48,438 bases of DNA from a virus. Under the pieces are notes generated by a model. It did not search any database, was not told the origin of the DNA, and worked only from the letters and a program-made list of their open reading frames with translations. Positions 39,307 through 47,341 of this stretch are shown here, piece after piece; positions within the stretch are counted from its first letter, which is position 1, and every line of letters begins with the position of its first letter. The stretch lies in the IMG/VR virus record IMGVR_UViG_3300021961_000154, positions 1 through 48,438 of that record; one strand, written 5' to 3'. The position numbers and the translations under genes were made by a program.

Positions 39307-40061
39307 TACGCAGCATCACTCATAGGTGCGTCAACAGGTTTCAACATCGGGTACAGAATCTCATTCCCGAAGTCGCTCTCATACTCATGGACACCCATGT
39401 GACCCAGCTTGATCGTCGGGTCGATCCAGATGTCAAAGCCTTCCGCACGGGCGCGGTCGCAGAACAGGAAGTCCTCGCCAATGTAGCCATCCGGCGTGGT
39501 CATGAAGTCAAAGTAAGCATGCAGCTTCTTGTTGCTGTTGGTGTCCTTGTGCCGCCACTCAGGGTGGTTGGCACGCAGCTTCTCAAACACCTGACGCTGA
39601 ATCATCATGAAGCCGGTGGCGATGCGATGCGCCTTGACCAGACCCCAGCCGTCCATGCTGACCGTGCCTTCTGTGCCATTCACGCCCTCGCCGCCATCGA
39701 GCGACAGGATGTAGACCTTGCCAGCTTTCCGGGCTTGATACGCGCCACCAACGATTGCCTTGCTCTGGTTCCAAGCCATCAGACGGATCACCGAGTCCGC
39801 ATCGAACGTCATGTCCGAGTCGATGAACATCAGATGGTCACAGTCTGACTCAAGGAACTCATACGCAATCAGGTTACGAGCGCGGGATACAACAGAGCAG
39901 CCACAGATGCTGCTGACCTGAATGTGAATCCCATGCTCCAAGACCTTCTGTGCAAGCTGCATCAACGACACTGCCATCTTCAGGCCCACTTTGTGGTCAT
40001 AGGCCGGAAGACCAATCATCAACTTCTTGCCAACAAGATCAAACCCTTTTTGGTTTTGCAC
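39306..40061 (-). CDS. Glycosyltransferase, GT-A-like
   Basis: A 251-residue cytoplasmic enzyme, probably moving a sugar from a nucleotide donor to a virion protein, DNA or host surface. MIGLPAYDHKVG begins the fold. SVVSRARNLIAYEFLES leads to MFIDSDMTFDADSV with the metal-binding DSD at 81-83. GEDFLFCDRARAEGFDIWID then GHMGVHEYESDFG hold the usual catalytic and ligand residues. Starts at GTG; an ATG 14 codons later is an alternative. It lies among virion genes, not in a metabolic cluster. Confidence 0.85.
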   Translation of the reverse strand: MQNQKGFDLVGKKLMIGLPAYDHKVGLKMAVSLMQLAQKVLEHGIHIQVSSICGCSVVSRARNLIAYEFLESDCDHLMFIDSDMTFDADSVIRLMAWNQSKAIVGGAYQARKAGKVYILSLDGGEGVNGTEGTVSMDGWGLVKAHRIATGFMMIQRQVFEKLRANHPEWRHKDTNSNKKLHAYFDFMTTPDGYIGEDFLFCDRARAEGFDIWIDPTIKLGHMGVHEYESDFGNEILYPMLKPVDAPMSDAA

Positions 40062-40064
40062 AAA

Positions 40065-40592
40065 TCACCCGTAGAAAATGGTCACGCCAGTTTGGTTGGA
40101 AAGCTGCCCGTAGATACCGTTGAGGCAAAGCAGACCCTCACCCGGAATCAGCATGCTTTGGTTCTGCGGAACACCAGAACTGGTCAGCGCAGCTGTATCC
40201 ACCGACATCAACCAACGTCCGCCAGCATTGGAGAACGTGCAAGCAGTAGCACTTGCAATAGTCCTGCTGTTGACATCCGTGATGGTGAAGGTGCTGGAGT
40301 CAGTGACGGTAACCGTGTAGTTGCCATTGGTTGCAGACACGCCAGTAGCGGTGGCAAACGTGATACCAATACGATCACCCGTCTGCAAGCCGTGTGCGGC
40401 GCTCACAACCGTCACCGTGTTACCAGACTGCGTATAGCCAGTAGCTGCTGCCGTGGGCGCAGCAGTCACATCCCACATGTTGATCGTGCCAGCCGTCGAG
40501 GACGACGTGTACATGATCCCCTTGAGGCGGGAGCGGTAGTTGATAAAGAACCCGGAACTGTTTAGGTGTCCCGAATAGACATCATATTGCAT
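40065..40592 (-). CDS. Virion protein with HG-type beta module
   Basis: A 175-residue protein. The N-terminal QYDVYSGHLNSSGFFINYRS and SRLKGIMYT and a C-terminal LIPGEGLLCLNGIYGQLSNQ make an outer domain. Between them lies NTVTVVSAAHGLQTGDRIGI and NYTVTVTDSSTFTIT, a beta module also seen in the tail hub protein. Likely a head or neck surface protein. AAGGAG precedes the ATG by seven bases. Confidence 0.75.
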   Translation of the reverse strand: MQYDVYSGHLNSSGFFINYRSRLKGIMYTSSSTAGTINMWDVTAAPTAAATGYTQSGNTVTVVSAAHGLQTGDRIGITFATATGVSATNGNYTVTVTDSSTFTITDVNSRTIASATACTFSNAGGRWLMSVDTAALTSSGVPQNQSMLIPGEGLLCLNGIYGQLSNQTGVTIFYG

Positions 40593-40618
40593 GGTCAATC
40601 TCCTTGGAGTTCAGTGAA

Positions 40619-40634
40619 GGGGGCCGAAGCCCCC
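40619..40634 (-). terminator. GC hairpin with UUCG loop after a decoration-type gene
   Basis: Read on the minus strand, GGGGGC-TTCG-GCCCCC. A C(UUCG)G tetraloop closes a six-pair stem, a very stable RNA structure. It is 12 nt past the stop of the gene at 40647 and 27 nt before the next start. No T tract follows, so it may protect the mRNA end or partly terminate. Confidence 0.55.
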
Positions 40635-40646
40635 CAAGAAGATTGA

Positions 40647-41159
40647 TCAGCTGTACGGCGTAGCGACGGAACCCGAACCGACAAACGAACCCTGCACCGA
40701 CCACTTGTTCGCGGCAAACGGCGACAGCACCAGACGGCTACCAGCAGCAGCGCCACCAGTGGTGGTTGCGTTCAGCGTGATGATGGTGCTGGCGGTCGAG
40801 TTGAACGACGCGGTGGTCGTACCGGCAACGGAAATTTGGCCGACATACGCATCACTGCCAGAGCAGGTAATGGTTTGTCCCGTAGCTCCCGAAGAAGCGG
40901 CGGTAAAGATAAAGGTGAACGTCACACCAAGGTTGTTCAGGGTGTTGGGGTCAGAACCCGGGCCAGCCGAAGTCGGATCAGCCGAAGCATTGATCGTCGG
41001 GAGCGTGATTGCGCAGGTCGCCGGAACCAACAGGATGTGGCCAGCGTGTTGCGCAACAGTGAGGGTGGCGGTAGCGCCAAGGGTAATGAAGTTACCCGGG
41101 CCTTGCGTGTAGAAGCCGTTTAACGACCGTACCGGGCCGTCAAATGTGGAAATAGCCAT
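40647..41159 (-). CDS. Probable capsid decoration-type protein
   Basis: A 170-residue Thr/Ala/Gly-rich beta protein: FDGPVRSLNGFYTQGPGNF, ATLTVAQHAGHILLVPATCA, and a C-terminal NKWSVQGSFVGSGSV. It is the first gene after the capsid terminator, with AAGGA before the ATG at 41159. Position and composition suit a head decoration protein; no firm family match. Confidence 0.74.
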   Translation of the reverse strand: MAISTFDGPVRSLNGFYTQGPGNFITLGATATLTVAQHAGHILLVPATCAITLPTINASADPTSAGPGSDPNTLNNLGVTFTFIFTAASSGATGQTITCSGSDAYVGQISVAGTTTASFNSTASTIITLNATTTGGAAAGSRLVLSPFAANKWSVQGSFVGSGSVATPYS

Positions 41160-41260
41160 TTGATATTCCTTGTGTAGTAGCACATCCCCGTACCGTCTCT
41201 ACTAAGTCTGCTGGGGCAGTCTGTACGGGTGAAAAATCCCAGATAGGTGGAGCATACACC
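41160..41260 (-). other. Non-coding gap between capsid terminator and decoration-type gene
   Basis: With the terminator region this is the longest gene-free stretch in the window (41160-41300). I see no clear -35/-10 pair, but a promoter is expected here because the terminator would otherwise silence everything downstream. Confidence 0.4.
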
Positions 41261-41296
41261 AAAAACAAAAAACGGGGGGTTTTTACGCCCCCCGTT
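41261..41296 (-). terminator. Strong intrinsic terminator after the major capsid gene
   Basis: On the minus strand, AACGGGGGG pairs with CCCCCCGTT (nine pairs) around an eight-base loop, followed by T6-G-T5. This is a textbook rho-independent terminator, 4 nt past the capsid stop codon. It is the only such structure found in the virion arm. Confidence 0.9.
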
Positions 41297-41300
41297 CGTG

Positions 41301-42209
41301 TTACGCGCCTTGGGAACCCCAAGCGCCCAACGGATCAGACCAGCCGAAGCTGTAACGCTCGCGGCTCTTGTAACGGACGTTACCGGTGTCGAAGTCGCCG
41401 TCCATGCTGTTAGACAGCGGTGTGCGGACAAAATGCTTCAGACCATTCGGAACGTCGGTCATCAGGAAGTAGCCATTGCTGTCAGTCAGGAAGTGATTGA
41501 CGCTGTAGCCTTCCGGGATCGAGCCGTTGTTCTTCAGAGCGTTGATGTCGTTGTTGGTGGTGCTAACACGCAGCTCGGTTTCGAGCAGACGGGTCGCAAC
41601 GAACATCAGGTTCGGCGGAACAATCAGCTTACGCGGCTTGGCAGCGATCAGCAGGCCACGTTCGTCGGTCCAAGCAGCGATCTGAATAACGGCGGCTTCC
41701 AGAGAAGTCTCGTTCAGGTCAGCCATAGTCGACTGGGTGTTGCTGTTAGTGCCGCCAGACACCAGCGGGTGAGCGGTCGAGAACAGAACTTGACCATCGC
41801 CACCGGTGTATCCGGAGGTGAAGCCGTTGTTCAGCACTGCGGCTGCTTTGACCTGCTTGGTGTAAGCCATAGCACGGGCCAGACCCTTGGTATAACGAGC
41901 CGACAGGCTGTCATACAGGTTATCTTCAATCGCCTCTTCGGTGATCGAGAAACCAAGGGCAATGGTTTCGTGCTGGTAACGGGCGGTCCAAGCTTCTTGC
42001 GCATTGTCATAAGCAATGGCATTGCCTTCCGCCTTAACCGGCGCTGCAGAGAAACCGGACAGCTTGGTTTCTTCTTCAAACGAACGCTCGGAAGTCTCGG
42101 TTTCGTAGATTTCCTTGTGCTCTTCGCCGTAACGTGCGTACTCCAGACCGAACAAGGCGTTCAGGCCGGGGAGCAGCTCTTTCAGTAGTTGTGCGCGTGA
42201 AATAGCCAT
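41301..42209 (-). CDS. Major capsid protein, Mu gpT-like
   Basis: A 302-residue HK97-fold capsid subunit of the Mu gpT type. Signature stretches are LLKELLPGLNALFGLEYARY, ERSFEEETKLSGFSAAPVKA, HETIALGFSITEEAIEDNLY and LFSTAHPLVSGGTNSNTQS. The end SWGSQGA-like tail (LGAWGSQGA) is complete. GGAG precedes the ATG. It is followed by a strong terminator, consistent with high, separately set expression of the coat protein. Confidence 0.93.
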   Translation of the reverse strand: MAISRAQLLKELLPGLNALFGLEYARYGEEHKEIYETETSERSFEEETKLSGFSAAPVKAEGNAIAYDNAQEAWTARYQHETIALGFSITEEAIEDNLYDSLSARYTKGLARAMAYTKQVKAAAVLNNGFTSGYTGGDGQVLFSTAHPLVSGGTNSNTQSTMADLNETSLEAAVIQIAAWTDERGLLIAAKPRKLIVPPNLMFVATRLLETELRVSTTNNDINALKNNGSIPEGYSVNHFLTDSNGYFLMTDVPNGLKHFVRTPLSNSMDGDFDTGNVRYKSRERYSFGWSDPLGAWGSQGA

Positions 42210-42219
42210 GTGTTACTCC

Positions 42220-42843
42220 TTAGATGCCCGTAGCACCGCGATAGATATGAACACCCTGAGTCCAAGTCACGAGGACTTCGACAAAGGAACCAGCGGCAGG
42301 TGCAGTGTCCGGCACAACATCGACCACTTTGAACGTGTAGGTGCTGGTCGTGCCAGCCGAGTTCAGAATAGCTTGTTGCGAATCACCGGTGATGGTGCTG
42401 CCCACGTTGTTCACCAGTTGAGCGTTGCCGCCAACCAAGTTCGCACGGGTAGCTTGCGCCACAACGGTAGTGCCAGAAACAATTGCACACTTCATCACCA
42501 GATCAGGATCGTCAGCAACATACGCTTGGATCGAGTTCACGCCGTCGGGCGTGCCGGTGGTGCTTGCCGGGTAGTACTGCGCATAAATGCGCTGACCGGC
42601 GGAGTTGATGTACGAGCAGCCCATGAAAACGCCAGCCACTTGAACCGTGGTAGTGGTGTTAACGGTAGTGCCGCCACCAACGACGCAGCCCGATGCGGAC
42701 ATCAGGACAACGTCACCAAAGAAAATTGCAGTGCCCCAGCCGCTTTCGATGGGAATCTGACGGGTTGAGCCAGCAAAAACTTGGCCACCCAGCAGGTTCA
42801 CCGGCTTAAAGCCGTAGGGCTTATCAACAGTCGGATATGCCAT
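42220..42843 (-). CDS. Head structural protein next to capsid
   Basis: A 207-residue beta-rich protein. YGFKPVNLLGGQVFAGSTRQ and WGTAIFFGDVVLMSASG are typical of a small head protein found immediately before the capsid gene in related phages. The end is VLVTWTQGVHIYRGATGI. Ribosome binding site AGGAG. Probably a capsid-associated or stabilising protein. Confidence 0.77.
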   Translation of the reverse strand: MAYPTVDKPYGFKPVNLLGGQVFAGSTRQIPIESGWGTAIFFGDVVLMSASGCVVGGGTTVNTTTTVQVAGVFMGCSYINSAGQRIYAQYYPASTTGTPDGVNSIQAYVADDPDLVMKCAIVSGTTVVAQATRANLVGGNAQLVNNVGSTITGDSQQAILNSAGTTSTYTFKVVDVVPDTAPAAGSFVEVLVTWTQGVHIYRGATGI

Positions 42844-42860
42844 GTGAAACTCCTAAAGGA

Positions 42861-43319
42861 TTATGTGGTTCCGCGCCCAAATGACACTTTGGAACTACGC
42901 TCCTTGAAGAGCGGCATCCGCGAGTCACTTTGACGCATCAATGTGTTGTCCACAGCCTCGGCTTGAGCTTGAGTTTGGGCCGCGTAATACGCATTCCGTT
43001 CCTCAACCGCTTCAATCGGTGCTTTGCACAACAGCAAGCCTCCAACTTCAATGTTGCCCTTGAACCGGCTCGTTGACGCTGGATCGTTATACATTTCCAT
43101 CTCCGGGTGGTCTTCTGCTTTCACAGGAACCCACATCTCCCGAAGCTTTGCCGACACGTTCATCGGGTCAGCCTGACCGGTAATACTCGTGCGAATCCAC
43201 CGAAACTTCCAACCCTTAGATGGTGCAGGATCAGGAAGCAAACTTGATGGTGCCCACGGTTTTTTGCGCTGTGTAGTCTCTCGACTTTCGAGTTCACGAG
43301 CGAGTCTGTTCTCAGCCAT
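42861..43319 (-). CDS. Head-region protein, 152 aa
   Basis: Begins with charged, disordered residues (ENRLARELESRETTQRKKPW), then a folded region with WIRTSITGQADPMNVSAKLR and EMWVPVKAEDHPEMEMYND. The C-terminus is helical (YAAQTQAQAEAVDNTLMRQS) and basic. Starts inside TAATG of the scaffold gene. Likely a minor head or assembly protein. Confidence 0.73.
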   Translation of the reverse strand: MAENRLARELESRETTQRKKPWAPSSLLPDPAPSKGWKFRWIRTSITGQADPMNVSAKLREMWVPVKAEDHPEMEMYNDPASTSRFKGNIEVGGLLLCKAPIEAVEERNAYYAAQTQAQAEAVDNTLMRQSDSRMPLFKERSSKVSFGRGTT

Positions 43320-44284
43320 TATGCGTTCCCCTGTGCAAGTTGTTTAGCGTACAAATCCAAAGGTACTCCGAGCTTTTTTGCAATAGCTACTTGCGTCCTA
43401 GTCAAAGTGATTTTCTTTGGTCCGTTAGAACGACTTGCTGGAGCGACGACTGTAGCAGCCTTACGCACTTCTGTTGGCTGAGTGGTAGGTTCCTCTTTCT
43501 CGTTGAAGAAGTCAGGAAACCGTTTACGCATGCGTGCATCTATGTGCGCGAAGTACTCGTCACTGCGCGGGTCTATACCCGATTGGACCAACTGCTTATG
43601 TGCGATCAGCGCGACGGCGGTCATCTCGTCATTAGGCCCAAACCACTGATTACGTTGCTGCCAACGCAGCGTTTTCTCATCAGGGCGGCTTTGTTGCTGT
43701 TCGATCTGTGTCGTTTCTACACCTTCTACGTCATCTTGTAAAGGGGTAGGACGAAAATTATTTGCCTTCTCCAGCTTCATCTGGGCTTGCATGAGTTTGG
43801 TTTGGGCTTCCAACAAGGCATCCGCGTCAAACGACTCGTGCGCCTCCTTGAACTGCTTCTTGGCCATTTCATACTCAGCCTCTGCCGCCGTCTTCATGGA
43901 ACCGGCATACGCCTGCTCCCCGGTGGAGACGTACTGCTTCAACCGCTTGTTTTCCTCAACAAGTCGCTGAGCGACACGTTTCATCTCCTCCTGTTCGCGC
44001 TGCAGTGCTTCTTTGGCTCGCCGTTCATCATGGCGAGCATGGCTTAACTCCTTAATACGTTTCTGAACGGAGGCACTGTACGTGGCCAGCTCCTCGTCCT
44101 TAAGGTCTTCAGGCTCTTTCTCTAAGGGCTTGCGGCCCCGGTCTTGTTCCGGAGTGTCGTCTGCGATCTCAATATCTACGTCGCCTTCGACTGAAACCTC
44201 GATGTCCGGAGCGTCCGAAGCGTTTTCAGCGCTCGGGGCATCCTGCTCATCCGGAAACTTGTACTCTCCATTACTTGTTGCCAT
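43319..44284 (-). CDS. Candidate scaffolding protein
   Basis: A 321-residue protein. Residues 1-60 are very acidic (PDIEVSVEGDVDIEIADD). Residues about 70-185 are continuous charged helix, likely a coiled coil (RRAKEALQREQEEMKRVAQR). A C-terminal basic region has ITLTRTQVAIAKKLGVPLDL. Acidic start, long helix and a basic, capsid-contacting end are usual for scaffolds, and it precedes the capsid gene by two genes. AAGGAGG lies before the ATG. Confidence 0.76.
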   Translation of the reverse strand: MATSNGEYKFPDEQDAPSAENASDAPDIEVSVEGDVDIEIADDTPEQDRGRKPLEKEPEDLKDEELATYSASVQKRIKELSHARHDERRAKEALQREQEEMKRVAQRLVEENKRLKQYVSTGEQAYAGSMKTAAEAEYEMAKKQFKEAHESFDADALLEAQTKLMQAQMKLEKANNFRPTPLQDDVEGVETTQIEQQQSRPDEKTLRWQQRNQWFGPNDEMTAVALIAHKQLVQSGIDPRSDEYFAHIDARMRKRFPDFFNEKEEPTTQPTEVRKAATVVAPASRSNGPKKITLTRTQVAIAKKLGVPLDLYAKQLAQGNA

Positions 44285-44293
44285 AAGTCCTCC

Positions 44294-44674
44294 TTAAGCG
44301 TGAGAAAGGCCGCGTGGGTCTTCAACCACGGCTTCCACGGTGTCGTCATTGATGATGCGGAATTCCCGGTCGTGAATCTTCATGCGGGTTCCGGCGTACG
44401 TACGGGTCAGGACAAAATCGCCTTTTTTGCACCACGGGCCGGTCGGAAACCGATTCGCGTCGCTGTAGGCCATGTCACCAAGCTCGACCACAAACAGCAC
44501 CTGCGTGGTCAACTCCTCTCGGTTGACGGTAGTTTCCGCCTTGATCAGCCCACCTTCATACTTCGCCTCGATGTGAGGGACCATACAAAGTATCCGGTAG
44601 CCTTTCGGTTTGGGAAGCTGCTTTGCCTTCTCCTCTGCTTCTTGCTGCGTTGCACCAACATCAATGTCACTCAT
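44294..44674 (-). CDS. GroES-like co-chaperonin
   Basis: A 126-residue protein of the Cpn10 fold, functionally comparable to T4 gp31. After a charged lead it reads KPKGYRILCMVPHIEAKYEG (from 22). A GGLIKAETTVNREE stretch at 41-54 corresponds to the mobile loop. LGDMAYSDANRFPTGPWCKK, GDFVLTRTYAGTRMKI and FRIINDDTVEAVVEDP follow. It would bind host GroEL to help fold phage proteins, probably the capsid subunit. Located with portal and scaffold. Overlaps the previous small gene by 8 nt. Confidence 0.82.
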   Translation of the reverse strand: MSDIDVGATQQEAEEKAKQLPKPKGYRILCMVPHIEAKYEGGLIKAETTVNREELTTQVLFVVELGDMAYSDANRFPTGPWCKKGDFVLTRTYAGTRMKIHDREFRIINDDTVEAVVEDPRGLSHA

Positions 44675-44855
44675 CCTGCTTCTCCATTTCTTCTGCAAGG
44701 TCGATTAAATGCCGCTCTGCAGTAGCTAGACCCCGGATCACCCCGCAGAGGTGTTGATACTCGTCAAACGATTTGCATGCGCCGGTCGCTAGATCATCGG
44801 CGTAGTTGTTCATTTCAGTGCGCAGCCTGCTCCGTAGAGCATCCACGGGAATCAT
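44667..44855 (-). CDS. Small helical protein between portal and GroES-like gene
   Basis: A 62-residue protein, MIPVDALRSRLRTEMNNYAD with EYQHLCGVIRGLATAERHLI. Helical, acidic end. I recall similar proteins in the same place in other phages. The ATG overlaps the portal stop as TGATG; a GTG one codon earlier is possible. Function unknown. Confidence 0.74.
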   Translation of the reverse strand: MIPVDALRSRLRTEMNNYADDLATGACKSFDEYQHLCGVIRGLATAERHLIDLAEEMEKQDE

Positions 44856-47332
44856 CACTTGCTACCCCCTTTCGGTTGTTGTTTAGCCTGCATCATCTGC
44901 GCCCTGTTTTTGGCGATCTCTACTCCCATACGAAGTCCTTCGCGCTCATCGTCTCGCTGAGCGTTTTCCTTGTCTTTAGCCATCTGAGCGCCCAAGCGAA
45001 CGCCCTCCAGCTGTTGTTTCCCGGCAAGCTCCGCTTCTTTCAGCTTCAGCTCATCGGCTTTAGCAGCGGCATCAAGGGCCATCTTCTTCTCCTTGATCTC
45101 CACTTCCTTGGCCTTTAGCTGCAGCTCCTGCATCTGCAACTGGAGCAGCGGGTCTTGCGCATTCTGCTGGGCTTGCTGTTGTGCAACCATCGCTTGGCTA
45201 GCAGCCAAGACTTGCGGAGCGGCCTGTGCCAACATCTGCGAGAGCTGGTACTCCATCTCCGGCGGCAGACCTTCCTCCGAGTTCGGCATCGGTACACCCA
45301 ACGCCTGTGACATCTTGTTACGGTATGCGTAGCCAACGTGCTCAGCGATGTGCGCCTGCATAGCGCCCATGATCATCTGCGCCTGTGGGTTCTGCCCCAT
45401 CAGCTGGGCAATCACCGGGTCCTGCATCGCGGAGGTGTGCACCTTGATGTGCGACTCGTGGTCCTGATACGCAAACGCCTTGACGGGCTTGCCAGCCAGC
45501 ACGTTCTGGTTCTCCTGCACCGGGTCAACGGGCTTCAGGTCTTTCTCAGTCGGCACGAGCTTGTCGATGTTCTTTATACCCAGCACGTTCAGCATCTGCC
45601 GATGTAGCTCGGGCATGTCGTAAATCTGCGGAGCCGTCTGCGCCAGCTGCAGCACAGCTTGATACTGCACCACCCGCTGGCTCATGGTCGCCGCGTTCGG
45701 ATCGGACACCGGCACAATCTCCACATGGCGGTAGTCCTCGTACTTGGCTTTGCGACCGTTGGGCGCATCCACGTCGTACGGATACTCTTGGTTGGCCGGG
45801 GAGTCCTCGCGCACCAGCTCGGCAATGAGCTTTAGCTCTTGCTTGAACGCAAAGTGCACACGCGCCTGCACAGCACTCATGACCTTGAGCGTGCGCTCCA
45901 GAATTGCCAGCGTGGAGCCAACAGGAGCTTGGTTGGACATGTCGCTGATCTTCATATCCGCCGTGGCAGCAAACCGACGGCCCTCGTCCACAATCTTGTC
46001 CAGCAACCCGGCCAGTACTTGGCTTGGCTCCTTGTAGGGCAGCGGCAAGATGTTGTCGCGCAGCGATCCAGAGCCAATATCTACGTCGCGGAACTCTCCG
46101 GGGGAGATGGGGGTGTCGTCACCCTTGATCCGCAGACCACGGGTTTTCAGGCCCCCCGGCAGGTTAGATAGTGTGCCTGCATCGACCAGCTGACGAATTA
46201 TGCTGGTGGCGCTCTTGGCGAAGCCCCCGATCAGGTGGAACAGACCCAAACCGTACGCCCCGAAGCCGGGGATGTATTGATAGTGTATGTAGTGCAGCCG
46301 CTTTTGCTTGGTCTTGTCGTCTTCTTTCCAGTTACGGCGAACTGACAGCACCGCGTTGATCTGGTCCACGTAGGTGACGATGTACGGCAGCGCGATGCCC
46401 GTTGGCTTGCCATCTTTGTCCTTGTCTTCAAACCCCGGCAGGTCAAGGTCAACGCACATCTCATAGATTACATAGCGCCCGTCGTTGATGGCCGAGTAGC
46501 CCATCTCCTCGTCCTTGCGCTTCTGAATATCCGTGACCACCTTGGGCGGGTCGCCCAGCTCCACGTCGCGCCAGAACCCGTCGTACTGCATGCGGGTGAT
46601 CTCATCCTCGGTGCGGCGCATGCGGTGTGTAATGCGTGGGCAGGTCAGCAGCTCGGACGTTCCGTACGGCAGAATCATGTCATCGGCCGGTACAAACACA
46701 GATGTCTGGCGGTTGAGAGCCGGGTCGCGGTAGACCTTCTTGAACGCCGAACCCGTAGCAGGCAGGCTCCACAGCATCCGCTCATGCTCAGGACGGAACT
46801 CGGTCATGTTCTCCGTCAGCTGCCAGTTCAAGTCCTCGGCCACACGATCAGCGGCATCTTCTTTCTCTTGGGTCTGTTTGCCAACGATCTTTGTCTTGGC
46901 AGGCCCCATCGCCGGGAATGTCTCCATGATCGTCTCAGACTGGAACCGCACCACGGCCTCAGTAATCATGGGGTGGTACACACCACAGGCCCCCGGCCAC
47001 GGCTCAGTGCGCGTCTCATACTTCAGACCCAGCAAGCCGATGCCTTCCTTGAGCATCGTCTCCCAGTCCTTGCGAGACATCAGGTCGTTCTTGACCTCAT
47101 CGGCCAGCTCAGAGACAAGCGTCTCCAGCTCGCGCTCATCCATGTGCTCGGCAAGGTTTGCGTTGAAGGCAATCTCACCCACCTCGTCGCCCGGACGGAT
47201 GCTGATCTCCATGCCGTCGGCATTTATGTTGACCTCTTCCGGATCAACAATCTCGATCTCGATGTCCGGCTCATTCTCAGCCAGCGCTTCGATCCCCTCC
47301 GGGGCTTGGTACAGTGCCTTATCGACTGCCAT
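44855..47332 (-). CDS. Portal protein, 825 aa
   Basis: Forms the dodecameric DNA channel at one capsid vertex. EIEIVDPEEVNINADGMEIS starts the chain; DWETMLKEGIGLLGLKYETR, PWPGACGVYHPMITEAVVRF, RNWKEDDKTKQKRLHYIHYQ and YGLGLFHLIGGFAKSATSII are typical of large P22-type portals of environmental podoviruses. The last 130 residues are Gln/Ala/Lys-rich helix, probably a C-terminal barrel or extension. Starts 9 nt after terminase ends. Confidence 0.92.
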   Translation of the reverse strand: MAVDKALYQAPEGIEALAENEPDIEIEIVDPEEVNINADGMEISIRPGDEVGEIAFNANLAEHMDERELETLVSELADEVKNDLMSRKDWETMLKEGIGLLGLKYETRTEPWPGACGVYHPMITEAVVRFQSETIMETFPAMGPAKTKIVGKQTQEKEDAADRVAEDLNWQLTENMTEFRPEHERMLWSLPATGSAFKKVYRDPALNRQTSVFVPADDMILPYGTSELLTCPRITHRMRRTEDEITRMQYDGFWRDVELGDPPKVVTDIQKRKDEEMGYSAINDGRYVIYEMCVDLDLPGFEDKDKDGKPTGIALPYIVTYVDQINAVLSVRRNWKEDDKTKQKRLHYIHYQYIPGFGAYGLGLFHLIGGFAKSATSIIRQLVDAGTLSNLPGGLKTRGLRIKGDDTPISPGEFRDVDIGSGSLRDNILPLPYKEPSQVLAGLLDKIVDEGRRFAATADMKISDMSNQAPVGSTLAILERTLKVMSAVQARVHFAFKQELKLIAELVREDSPANQEYPYDVDAPNGRKAKYEDYRHVEIVPVSDPNAATMSQRVVQYQAVLQLAQTAPQIYDMPELHRQMLNVLGIKNIDKLVPTEKDLKPVDPVQENQNVLAGKPVKAFAYQDHESHIKVHTSAMQDPVIAQLMGQNPQAQMIMGAMQAHIAEHVGYAYRNKMSQALGVPMPNSEEGLPPEMEYQLSQMLAQAAPQVLAASQAMVAQQQAQQNAQDPLLQLQMQELQLKAKEVEIKEKKMALDAAAKADELKLKEAELAGKQQLEGVRLGAQMAKDKENAQRDDEREGLRMGVEIAKNRAQMMQAKQQPKGGSK

Positions 47333-47341
47333 GATGTGTCC

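Noticed and set aside
41247-42188. A 313-codon open frame antisense to the capsid gene
   Set aside because: The capsid frame on the other strand is certain, and this product has no recognisable motif.
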